Source: CAWHPS01 sp963831235 (GTDB taxonomy: Bacteria; Fibrobacterota; OXYB2-FULL-49-7; JAEUSG01). From it: DNA of 64,000 nucleotides. Shown here piece after piece: positions 8,721-17,990 of this stretch. The position numbers and the translations under genes are program-made. The DNA lies in NCBI GenBank assembly GCA_963831235.1, contig CAWHPS010000043.1:124001-188000 (forward strand), given 5' to 3'. Every line of letters begins with the position of its first letter. Within the stretch, counting starts at the first letter, position 1. The notes beneath the pieces were generated by a model that did no database searches, was not told where the DNA came from, and saw nothing but the letters and a program-made list of their open reading frames with translations.

Positions 8721-11700
8721 ATGAATACCGGAAAATTTTCAGTAAACAATCCAGTTTTTGTCAATATCCTGATGGTGGCGCTTGTGGTGCTGGGGGCTTT
8801 TTCATTTTTCAAGCTGCCACGGGAGATGATGAGTGATATCTCCTTCTCGTGGGCGTTCATCACCGTGCCTTATCCGGGTGTATCAGCCGAAGAAATAGAA
8901 AAAAACATCTGTGTAAAAATAGAAGACGCAAGCGCGGGGATTGCACGGGTCAAGAAAATAGCCTCGGTTTCGCGGGCCGGAGTGGGGTTTATTGAGGTCC
9001 AGTTCGAGGACAATATTTCCAGGGACGAATTCCGTCGCCTTTACCAGCAGCTCCGCGAAGAGGTGGATAAGATCGAGCTCCCCAACGGTGCCATGAAGCC
9101 TTTGGTGATGGAAGTCTCCACCGCGGACATGATGCCCATTGTCACAATCAACTTGAGCGGCACCGCGGATGATGCTGTGAGGAACAAGACGGCCGAAGAT
9201 CTCCGGGAAAAACTGCGCAGGGTAACGGATGTTTCCAAGGTGGAGATTATCGGCTCGCAGGAACGTGAAATTGTGGTGGACGCGGACCGCACCAAACTGG
9301 AGGCATACGGCGTGTCCTTGGAAGAGGTGGTGAACGCACTCAAGTTCCGGAATATGAATGTTCCGGGCGGGACGTTGGAGACCGAAGAACAGGCGTATAT
9401 ACTCCAGTTGATGGGCGAGATCAAGGACCCGGCCTCTTTCGGCAAGACCATAATCAGGCGCAGGCCGGGAGGGGCCTCGCTTGCCGTGTCCGATGTCGCA
9501 TCAGTTAACAATGGTTACGCGCGCGCCAAATACGACGCCCGATTTAACGGAAACAAGACCGTTTCGCTTCTCATTTCCAAAAAGAAAGAGGGAAACTCCA
9601 TCCGTGTGGTGGATGGGGTGAAAAGCGTGATTGAGACCGAGAAAAAGAGACTGCCCCCGGACTTACGCTTACTCTTTTCAATGACACCACAATCCTCATT
9701 CGCAATGTGCTGCATACTCTCTGGTCTGACGCGTTCTCCGGGTTTGTGCTCCTGGTTTTCATCCTCCTGCTTGTCATGGGGTTCAGGAATTCGCTTATGA
9801 CCGGGCTTGGTATTCCCGTGACCTTTGCCATCACCTTCCTTTTCATGGACTGGTACGGCGAGTCCCTGAACGCCAACTCCCTTTTTGCGCTGGTACTGGT
9901 ACTCGGCATGATAGTGGATAACGCGATTGTGGTCATTGAAAACTGCTATCGTCACAGGCAACTGGGGTTGTCGCGCACTGAAGCGGCCATCATCGGCACA
10001 AATGAGATGCTGCTTCCGGTGCTCACCTCCACTGCCGCGATTGTGGCCGCATTCCTGCCTCTTATGCTTTTGCCGGGTATTATGGGAAAATTTATGCGGG
10101 TGATTCCTTTTGTGGCATCGCTTGCGCTGATTGCCTCCGCCGCTGAGGCGCTTCTCTTTCTCCCTTCCCATTTTGCGTCGCTCTCCAGCAAGACCGTAAA
10201 AGCACTTCATGAGGGCTCCTTTGCCAAATGGCAAGCCGCCTATAAACGTTTCATCTCGCGTTTATATCCGAGACGGTATCTTACGGCCGGGATAGCGCTT
10301 CTGGTGGTAATCGCCGCCCTTTGCCTTACACCTTTCGTGAAGCAGGACCTTTATAACGGCGAAGACATGACCCAATTTTTAATTGACATTCAGATGCCCA
10401 TCGGCACCCCTCGCCCGGTGACCAACCGGATCGCGAAACGATTCGAGGAGCGGCTGATGTCCCTGGTGGGAAACAAAGAGGTGGTTTCCGTGGGAACGAC
10501 CGTGGGGTTTGCCGCCTTGGAAACCGAATGGATGACCCAGAGCAACGTGGCGCAAATTACCGTGGAGCTGGCGCAGAAAAAAGAGGGCCGGAAACGGTCC
10601 GTGGCGGCAATCATGAATGAGGCGAAAAAATTGTGCGCGGACATCCCGGGTGCGGAAAGCATTGTGTTTCACAAGGTGTCGAACGGTTCGCCCGTTGACA
10701 AACCCGTCTCGTTCCGCCTGCAGGGTGAAAAGCTGGAAGATATGGCGGAGATCGCGTCGGGCCTTAAGAAAATACTCGGTGCTTATCCCGAGCTGTATAA
10801 TATAAAAGACAATTACGACAAGGCTGAGCCGGAACTTTCAATCACCATCAATGAGGAGCGGGCATCAGAGATGGGCTTAAGCGCAGGTATGATAGGGATG
10901 TACATCCGCTCCTGCTTTGATGGGGTGAAGACGACCACCTATTATGACGGCGACAAGGGCATTGACGTTGTGGTACGGCTTGGCGAAAAGGACCGCCGGA
11001 ACATCAGTGATGTGATGCAGATGAAGATCCCCGCACCTGATGGAAGACTTGTTCCTTTTTCAAACGTGTGCGCTCTGGAACAGGGAAAGGGAATTGCGGC
11101 AATAAAACGACGGGACCGCACGCGCGAGATCACAGTAACGGCCGAAGCTGACGATAAGAAAAACATCCGTTCCATTATGGGAGCGGTGCAAAAGGAGTAT
11201 GACGCGAAATACAAGGCGGCATACCCGGCCATCTCTCTTGTAATAGGCGGGGAGTTTGAGGAATTCAACCGGGTGCTGGCGGACGTGCTTCGCCTGTTCT
11301 GGGTGGGACTCTTTCTAATCTATCTGGTTTTGGGCGGGCAGTTCAAGTCGCTTATCCAGCCTTTTATCATCATGCTTACCATCCCCTTCGCGTTTGTCGG
11401 GTGTGTGCTATATCTTCTTATCTCCGGTACGGCCTTCTCCATGGTGGTCATGTTTTCCATAGTGGCGCTTGCGGGCATCGCGGTAAACCATGTGATTGTG
11501 ATGATAAGTTTTGTCAACAGCTTGAGGAGAAAGGGAATGCCGGTCACCGAGGCCGTGATCGAAGGATGCACAACGCGCATGCGTCCGGTGTTCCTAACCT
11601 CCGTCAGCACAGTGGTTGGACTTCTGGGGATGGCGCTTGGTATCGGCGGTTATTCAGAAACCTGGGGACCCATGGCTTCCACTATTGTGTTCGGGATGTT

Positions 11701-11806
11701 TTTCTCTACAGCGGGCACTCTCATCGTGATCCCTTGCATATACGGCATTGTGGATGATATTACGGTAAAAATGGGACGGAAGATGAAGTTTGAGGGAGAA
11801 TATTGA
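8721..11806 (+). pseudogene. RND efflux permease (AcrB/HAE family), interrupted by one missing base
   Basis: Two frames, 8721 to ~9680 and ~9680 to 11806, join into ~1028 aa, the normal RND length, if one base is restored in TTTTCAATG at 9675-9682. The N-terminal part holds TM1 and the porter loops. The C-terminal part starts in TM2 (DAFSGFVLLVFILLLVMGF) and holds the proton-relay Asp pair in TM4 (LVLGMIVDNAIVVIENC), the second porter domain and TM7-12 (ALAGIAVNHVIVMISFVNSLRRKG). It uses the proton gradient to export hydrophobic or toxic compounds through the adaptor and TolC-like duct encoded just upstream. Preservation on both sides suggests a very recent lesion or a sequence error. Confidence 0.9.
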
Positions 11807-11860
11807 TTCCCAGATTCCTGAACCTGGAGCATTCACAGAGGTACTATTGCCTTAATAAAG

Positions 11861-12648
11861 TCAGGCTAGCACCTTAAGTTTCCAACCGATCCAACTTGGT
11901 GTTGTCGCTTGTATCAGGATTGTCAGCAGGATCGCAATAAATGTCACTGAAGCGATAAGTCTGGCGCCTGGAACTTCCATACATAAAAGCAACCCTGCAA
12001 GCGCTCCTGGGATAACGCCGGTCTCCCTTGTCCAACACATGAACAGGAGTTCGTTTAAGCTCCACTTGGCGCCGCGATCCGCGCCAGCACAAATGAACAC
12101 TGTGGCAGGCCGCGCAATCAGCATAAACACCACGACAACCATGGTCCCTCCCGCCAAATTTTCCTTCATAATGGTGAAATCAACCTGCGTACCAAGCAGA
12201 ATAAAAATAAACATTCGCATGATAAGCGCAGTTGTTTCCACGTATTCTTCTAGACGACTGCTTTCTCCAGGACGTAACCGAAAGCCACAAGAATATAATG
12301 CGCGGCAAAACCTGTGATTAGTGCGGTTATAACAACGCCGATGGTTGCAAGAAGCACAATGGTAACCCATACTTCGTGCAATACATTGAATCGCAGGGAT
12401 GCTCCACCATCAAAAAGAATATAGCAGGCTCCGAATATCAGGATGATCTGGTTAATTGTGGAATTCGCCGCAATATCAACCGCACCCAGAACCTACGGAC
12501 CAAGAGGCAGGCCAAGAAGAAGGAAGACAACGACGTCGGGGAGCCGGGTCTTGGCTGAAATAAAACTCCCCAGGGTGCTCACAGCCAGGACTAAAGCAAG
12601 CACCTGAAGCGCATTTTTTGCTATCAAGATAGAATAGGATGCTTCCAT
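11861..12648 (-). pseudogene. Decayed monovalent cation/proton antiporter (CPA family)
   Basis: From ATG 12648 the frame reads a typical antiporter start (MEASYSILIAKNALQ ... TRLPDVVVFLLLGLPLGP), meets an in-frame TAG near 12494, and continues in the same frame (VLGAVDIAANSTINQIILIF ... FDGGASLRFNVL). Near 12265 it shifts frame into RLEEYVETTALIMRMFIFILLGTQVDF and a C-terminal ELLFMCWTRETGVIPGALAGLLL, the late antiporter motif. Only ~263 codons remain against ~400 or more in the family; the central part between the N-terminal helices and the LLGTQ helix is missing. Stop, frameshift and internal deletion together show real gene death, unlike the single-base breaks elsewhere in the window. Confidence 0.8.
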
Positions 12649-13335
12649 AATGTTTTCTCCTTATGCAAGGCTTAAGGAGCGGATTGTGTCTTAATTTTAC
12701 CAAAGAGGTTACATAATTCGATATTTATTATACTTACATAATAATCCGAGAAAGTAACTGGCAACAGATATTTAAATGGTTTAAAATGGAAGGTGCTAAA
12801 CCTATTAATAATTTTGGCGCATCGTAGTTTTTCGTGGGTATATACAATATGTTGGATAAAAAGAATTTTTATCAAATTACCAAACCCATCCCTGCCCTTC
12901 CCTTTTTCTTGAGGGAAAAAGGGAAGGGTTCTGAAAAATGCAAAATGGTTTTTTATGTTTTAATCTTGACTCCCCCTTCCATTTTTCCTTTAAGAAAAAG
13001 GGAAGGGGGTCGGGGGGATGGGTTTCCCATGTGTTAAGGTTTTTAAATACAATGGGTTGTGTGTACCCACTAAAACACGCGATGCGCCATAATTTTTTTA
13101 AACAAAATAGTAATAATTATCCTTTCGATATCGGAGCTAATTCGGGCATTTAAAAATCATGGCTAGCAAAACCTTATTATGAAGATTTTCAAACCATTGC
13201 AGAATTGATGTATTGGTTGCTATTTTATGTAGCAGTGAACAGGATAAATACCTTGAAGCCAACCTTAACTCGTCCCTGATCCTGATCCGGAATGTTGGTA
13301 ATAGATAGTTTTATAATTTAAGGAGAAAATTTATT
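12649..13335. other. Long AT-rich intergenic region with a nested hairpin repeat
   Basis: 687 bases between the dead antiporter and the divergent amylase gene. The middle holds a nested hairpin element (12882-13025, listed separately). The rest is AT-rich with no ORF I believe. A good AAGGAG ribosome site lies at ~13321, just before the amylase ATG. No clear promoter could be singled out. Confidence 0.6.
12882..13025. repeat. Nested-hairpin intergenic repeat, copy 1
   Basis: Outer arms AAACCCATCCC (12882) and GGGATGGGTTT (to 13025) enclose two inner hairpins. The first is perfect: CCCTTCCCTTTTTC (12895-12908) with GAAAAAGGGAAGGG (12915-12928). The second, around 12972-13010, pairs C/T-rich CCCCCTTCC with GGAAGGGGG with one mismatch in a longer stem. 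The same architecture recurs at 62998-63121, so this is a dispersed element rather than a chance palindrome. Confidence 0.8.
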
Positions 13336-14817
13336 ATGGCATCTATCAACGGAACAATAATGCAGTCTTTTCATTGGTATTATCCTGCTGATGGTTCTCT
13401 TTGGGATCGGGTTGCAAAGGAAGCGGAGGGTCTTGGAAAAGCAGGTATTACCGCGCTATGGCTGCCGCCGGCCTACAAAGGTTCGGGAGGGGGAAATGAT
13501 GTCGGCTACGGCCCCTATGATCTGTACGACCTCGGCGAATTCAATCAGAAAGGCTCTGTTCGGACAAAGTATGGTACCAAAGACCAATATTTATCCGCTA
13601 TCCGAGCATGTCAGAAAGCTTCTATTCTGATCTATGCGGATATCGTATTGAATCACAAAGCAGGAGCGGATGATCTTGAATGGGTTAAGTGCGCTAAAGT
13701 AAAAGAAAGCGACCGTAATTTTTTTATTGAAGATGAAGTCTGGATAGCTGCCTGGACACAATTTACTTTTCCTGTCCGTAACGGCAAGTACTCAAGGTTT
13801 AATTGGAGTTGGGAGGAATTTGACGGCGTTGACTGGGCTGAAAATCTTGGTGAAAAAGCTATTTTCAAGTTTCTTTCAAGAGGCAAGGACTGGGCCAAGA
13901 TGGTTTCCCGCGAGAATGGAAATTATGATTACCTTATGTTCTCCGACATTGATATGAATGATCCCAATGTGCGCACAGAACTGACACGTTGGGGGCTCTG
14001 GTACCTCGCCGTGACCGGTGTGGACGGGTTCCGGCTTGATGCAATCAAGCATATTCAGTACAGTTTCTTCCGGGACTGGCTCCAATACCTACGTAAAGAA
14101 ACAGGAAAGCCCCTGTTCACTGTCGGTGAATACTGGAACCCATATAATGTTGACGACCTCCACGCCTATATCAATGCTACATCAGGCTGCATGTCCTTGT
14201 TTGACGCGCCGCTTCACCGCAACTTTTATGAGGCTTCCCGTGGTTCCGGAAACTATGATATGCGTCATATATTGGACAATACGCTGATGCAGCAGCAACC
14301 CGGGCTTGCGGTCACCCTGGTTGACAACCACGATACACAGCCTTGTCAGGCACTCGAGTCATGGGTGGAATTCTGGTTTAAGCCGCTCGCTTATGCAATC
14401 ATACTGCTCCGGGCAGAAGGATACCCTTGCATTTTTTACGCAGACTGGTATGGTGCCTCTTATGAAGATAAGGGTTCCAAAATTACCCTGGCACAGGTTC
14501 CAGGTCTTAAAGAACTTGTTCTGCTGCGCAAGCGGTTCGCTTATGGGATTCAGCGGGATTGGCTTGATCATTTCAACACCATTGGTTGGACAAGGGAAGG
14601 TGATGATGAACATCCAGGCTCTGGTTGCGCCGTACTGATGAGTGATGGCCCATCCGGCATCAAATGGATGGAAATAGGACGCAAACATGCAGGGAAGATT
14701 TTCATTGATTATCTTGGCAATGCCACAGACGAAGTGGTGATAAATAGTGATGGATGGGGAGAGTTCAAGTGCAATGGGGGGTCAGTGTCGGTTTGGGTTT
14801 CCAAAGATGGGCTTTAA
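13336..14817 (+). CDS. Cytoplasmic alpha-amylase (GH13)
   Basis: 493 aa without a signal peptide, close in length and opening (NGTIMQSFHWYYPADG) to the GH13_5 cytoplasmic amylases such as E. coli AmyA. All four GH13 regions are present: DIVLNH (~residue 98), GVDGFRLDAIKHI with nucleophile Asp near 235, VGEYW with acid/base Glu near 265, and LVDNHDTQ with the third Asp near 333. It hydrolyses alpha-1,4 bonds of maltodextrin or glycogen inside the cell. The ATG follows AAGGAG. It stands alone, with 127 bases before the next gene. Base composition resembles its neighbours. Confidence 0.95.
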   Translation: MASINGTIMQSFHWYYPADGSLWDRVAKEAEGLGKAGITALWLPPAYKGSGGGNDVGYGPYDLYDLGEFNQKGSVRTKYGTKDQYLSAIRACQKASILIYADIVLNHKAGADDLEWVKCAKVKESDRNFFIEDEVWIAAWTQFTFPVRNGKYSRFNWSWEEFDGVDWAENLGEKAIFKFLSRGKDWAKMVSRENGNYDYLMFSDIDMNDPNVRTELTRWGLWYLAVTGVDGFRLDAIKHIQYSFFRDWLQYLRKETGKPLFTVGEYWNPYNVDDLHAYINATSGCMSLFDAPLHRNFYEASRGSGNYDMRHILDNTLMQQQPGLAVTLVDNHDTQPCQALESWVEFWFKPLAYAIILLRAEGYPCIFYADWYGASYEDKGSKITLAQVPGLKELVLLRKRFAYGIQRDWLDHFNTIGWTREGDDEHPGSGCAVLMSDGPSGIKWMEIGRKHAGKIFIDYLGNATDEVVINSDGWGEFKCNGGSVSVWVSKDGL

Positions 14818-14944
14818 AAATGAGGTTTTAAGACTTTTGCCAATTCAAAGTATCTAAATCTCATCAAATTCCATTGGCTTATTATATATCTTATTTTCCC
14901 CTCAATTATATATTTTATTTTCCATATTTTAAGGAGGAATCACA

Positions 14945-15532
14945 GTGAAAAAAACTCTCATGCTCACGGCAACCATTCTTGTTTTAACATTTGCATCATC
15001 CATTCAGGCTCTGACTTGCTGCATGTCTACGCATGTGTCTGACCAGGCTGTTGTGGCCGCCAATCAAGGGTTTACAGACATCGTCATTGATTCCAATGGT
15101 ACATGTGACACTGCGGGCATCAGTTGGACCTTCATGTCAATGCGCATGCATTACACCTACAGATTGTTGAACCAGGATCTTATAACGACTAATAACACTA
15201 CAATAAACGGCATGCCCTATCAAACGAATATAGATACCGTCATTGGCTGGTGTAGTACCAGCATTGAAAATGCGGATCTTACCGCCTTCATGCCAAATAT
15301 GCTTACCACATCTCCAAACCCATGCAAGACTCAAACTACTGTGCAATTTGCAAACCCAGGTGCAAAAGCGCGACTGGAATTATTCAACGCTGCGGGTTCC
15401 AGGGTATTTGTACAGGATAAAATAACAGGATCCAGCATGGCAATAAACATGACTGGACTAGTCAAAGGCAACTACATTATCCGTGTTAAAACTGATTGCC
15501 GGATTTTTATGGGAAAGATTATCAAGCAATAG
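14945..15532 (+). CDS. Small secreted protein with T9SS-type sorting domain
   Basis: 195 aa starting at GTG behind AAGGAGGAA. A clear signal peptide (MKKTLMLTATILVLTFASSIQA) is followed by ~90 residues of Cys-containing mature protein of unknown fold (TCCMSTHVSDQAV). The last ~80 residues look like a type IX sorting domain: TSPNPCKTQTTVQF, a LELFNAAGSRV strand, MTGLVKGNYIIRV, and a basic tail MGKIIKQ. It is followed by a strong terminator, so it is a single-gene unit. Function unknown. Confidence 0.8.
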   Translation: MKKTLMLTATILVLTFASSIQALTCCMSTHVSDQAVVAANQGFTDIVIDSNGTCDTAGISWTFMSMRMHYTYRLLNQDLITTNNTTINGMPYQTNIDTVIGWCSTSIENADLTAFMPNMLTTSPNPCKTQTTVQFANPGAKARLELFNAAGSRVFVQDKITGSSMAINMTGLVKGNYIIRVKTDCRIFMGKIIKQ

Positions 15533-15560
15533 AATAGAACATAAATAATACAATACATTT

Positions 15561-15598
15561 AAAAGAGAAGGCTTTCATTACAGGAAGCCTTCTCTTTT
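15561..15598 (+). terminator. Strong intrinsic terminator
   Basis: A perfect 14-bp stem (AAAAGAGAAGGCTT, 15561-15574, with AAGCCTTCTCTTTT, 15585-15598) and a 10-base loop end in a T tract. It lies 29 bases after the small secreted protein's stop. Because the left arm begins with A residues it could also stop leftward transcription from the minus-strand glycosyltransferase operon ending at 15735. Confidence 0.9.
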
Positions 15599-15734
15599 TA
15601 TGTTTGGCCAATGAAACCATCTTCACTCTTATAATTGCCAGCTCTCAATAAGACAGCAAGTTTAATTATACAATTTGCCCACTTAGCCAAACAGAATTTT
15701 TCTTTTTAAAAGATAAATTCAATACCTTTTGTTA

Positions 15735-17990
15735 TCATGCAGATTCTATCACACCACGGACTTCAAGGAAAGTCGGATTTTTAACACTCGCAGCTCTGAG
15801 AATTGAAAGCGTCTCCTGTTCACGACCAATTTTCTTTGCAGCATCCCAAAGATTCATGTAGCCATCCTCATAATCAGGGCAAAGCTCAATTGACTTCTTG
15901 AAAAGAAAATATGCGTCTTCAAAATGGCCCTGATACCATTCCGTAAGTCCAAGATTGGAAAAAGCCTCAAAATCATTTTTGTCTTTTTTAATTACCTGAT
16001 GAAATATGGAAGCAGCTTCAATAAATTTGCCCTCGTTAATCAGCTGAACTCCCTTTGCATTAAGACTGCTGTTAAGCTCTTTTCCTATGTTTTGAGGTAC
16101 ATGAAGCGATGATGCAATTTCTTTTGCATCAGGACGGCTTGCTGCTGTAATAAAATACTGAATAACAAAAAAATCGCGCATGGCATCTTCACTTAAACCT
16201 TCAAGATCCAGTATGGCTTTTCCAAGGCTTACAGCCTTCTGCGGGGCATGCTGTATTTGCTGGGTAAAGAGCGGATCAACAATTTCATGAATGGATTCGC
16301 CTTTGAATCCGTGCGCTTCAAGATATTCAAGAGCAGATGAACGTGTAAAGAGTCTTCGGTATCCATCCCTTACTATGCCGGTGTCTCCATAATTGAAGAA
16401 GCCGTAACCAAGGGATGTAAGCACTGTGTAATTCTGAAAATTCGGAAACACGAAAATTGCCTTGCCCTCGGGTTTGAGGGCTTTACGGGCTATTGACAGA
16501 ATATGATCCGGGTATTTCAGTGTGTTTAAACGATCTCCGAAAAGAACCACATCAAACCGTTCGCCTGAGGCCTGCAATTCAAGGTCGCTTTGCACAGCAT
16601 CAAATCGTACGGATGCGATGTCACGATTATCACCTTCAAGAAGCAATCCAACGACTCTGCTGACCCCTGCTTTTTTAAGCTCAAGCCCAAGTATTCCGCT
16701 GCCAATGCCAATAGCAAGAGCGGAAGATGTGCCGGATGGTACCTGTTTTAAATATTCCGGATGAAGGTGTGTTTCATCCCCCCCCTTTTCCTTCAGCATC
16801 TTAAGTCCACGCAGCTTTCCATTTAATTCATCCGTGCTTTCTGGAATGCGCAGTATTGCTCTTCTGTAAACAGTTTCCGCTTCATCATAACGGCCAAGAA
16901 GGATATAATATGATGCTGCAAGGTGAACCATCTCGATTGAATATGGAAGCTCAAGAAGACCGTTTTGAATCATTGATACTGCGTCAAGATGCTTCTGTGA
17001 TTGATGGAGGATTTTAACTCCCAGATCATAAATAGCAGCACGAATTGATATAAAATCAACATTTACTGATGATATATAGGGCTTTAAAGCCAATGCTGCT
17101 TCCACTTCACGCATGGCACCTGAAAGGCTTCCGCGACCATAAAGAGCGCGGGAGAGACAAAAACGCGCTTCCATGTCATCAGGCCTTGATTGAGCCGCCT
17201 TTTGCGCCCAGGTTTCAGCCCCTGCAAAATGTGCTGCATCGCTTTCCGCCCTGGAAAGTGCAATAAGGGCCCTTATATAAACATCTGCCTGGGCTTTTTC
17301 CGCGCCCGGCATTGTGGCAATATATTCATATTGCGCAAGCGCATCATTCGGACGGCCTGATAAGGAGAGTGTATTTGCAAAAAGAAATCTGAGGGTAATG
17401 TTTTTAGGTTCACGTTCAAGCTCTTTTTCAAGGATAAGGAAATTTCTCCGCATTTTTTCATCACGCGCTTTTGCAGTTTCATAACCTGTGTGTATGATCT
17501 GAATATCCGATGCTGTAATGTTGAAACCAGCTGCTTTTGCGGTTCCGGCAACGCTTTCGTGAATCTTCCCTTCAAACTTTATTTTATCTGATTTCGGAAA
17601 AAGCCTTAACTGCATAAAGGACGACGGTCTATTGTCTTTGGAACTATTTATGACCTCTGCTGTGAATGCATCTTTTTCACCTGCTCTTTTAACAGTATCA
17701 ATAATCCTTTCCGCGTCCTTTGCTGAAACCCTGTCATCAGCATCAAGCCATAGTATGAAGTCACAGGTTGCATAAGACAAAGCTGTGTTCCTGGCAAGCG
17801 AAAAATCATCCTGCCAGACCATATTATAGACCCTGGCCCCGGCTTTCCCTGCAATCTCGCGTGTATTGTCAGTTGAGCCGGTATCAACAACGATTATCTC
17901 ATTCGCAAAACGTTTGGCATCGGAAAGAATCCGGCCAATCCTCTCCTCTTCGTTTTTTGCGATTACAATTACGGATAATGTTTTTTTCAT
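15735..17990 (-). CDS. GT2 glycosyltransferase fused to TPRs and a methyltransferase-like domain
   Basis: 751 aa, starting at 17990 with an ATGA overlap to the upstream gene. Residues ~1-190 are a GT-A family 2 glycosyltransferase of the SunS/TPR-linked type (LSVIVIAKNEEERI, VVDTGSTDNT, acidic motif WLDADDR, then FEGKIHESV). Residues ~190-420 are TPR-like helices. Residues ~425-530 look like a Rossmann SAM-methyltransferase (ALAIGIGSGILGLELKKAG, FDVVLFGDRLNTLKYPD), though its glycine motif is not the canonical GxGxG. TPR units follow to the end. It probably transfers sugars to a glycan or protein in the cytoplasm, using the TPRs as a scaffold. Donor and acceptor cannot be read. Confidence 0.88.
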   Translation of the reverse strand: MKKTLSVIVIAKNEEERIGRILSDAKRFANEIIVVDTGSTDNTREIAGKAGARVYNMVWQDDFSLARNTALSYATCDFILWLDADDRVSAKDAERIIDTVKRAGEKDAFTAEVINSSKDNRPSSFMQLRLFPKSDKIKFEGKIHESVAGTAKAAGFNITASDIQIIHTGYETAKARDEKMRRNFLILEKELEREPKNITLRFLFANTLSLSGRPNDALAQYEYIATMPGAEKAQADVYIRALIALSRAESDAAHFAGAETWAQKAAQSRPDDMEARFCLSRALYGRGSLSGAMREVEAALALKPYISSVNVDFISIRAAIYDLGVKILHQSQKHLDAVSMIQNGLLELPYSIEMVHLAASYYILLGRYDEAETVYRRAILRIPESTDELNGKLRGLKMLKEKGGDETHLHPEYLKQVPSGTSSALAIGIGSGILGLELKKAGVSRVVGLLLEGDNRDIASVRFDAVQSDLELQASGERFDVVLFGDRLNTLKYPDHILSIARKALKPEGKAIFVFPNFQNYTVLTSLGYGFFNYGDTGIVRDGYRRLFTRSSALEYLEAHGFKGESIHEIVDPLFTQQIQHAPQKAVSLGKAILDLEGLSEDAMRDFFVIQYFITAASRPDAKEIASSLHVPQNIGKELNSSLNAKGVQLINEGKFIEAASIFHQVIKKDKNDFEAFSNLGLTEWYQGHFEDAYFLFKKSIELCPDYEDGYMNLWDAAKKIGREQETLSILRAASVKNPTFLEVRGVIESA

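Noticed and set aside
12476..12703. Separate minus-strand protein of 75 codons
   Set aside because: It is a shadow frame over the 5' part of the decayed antiporter, whose own frame matches the family.
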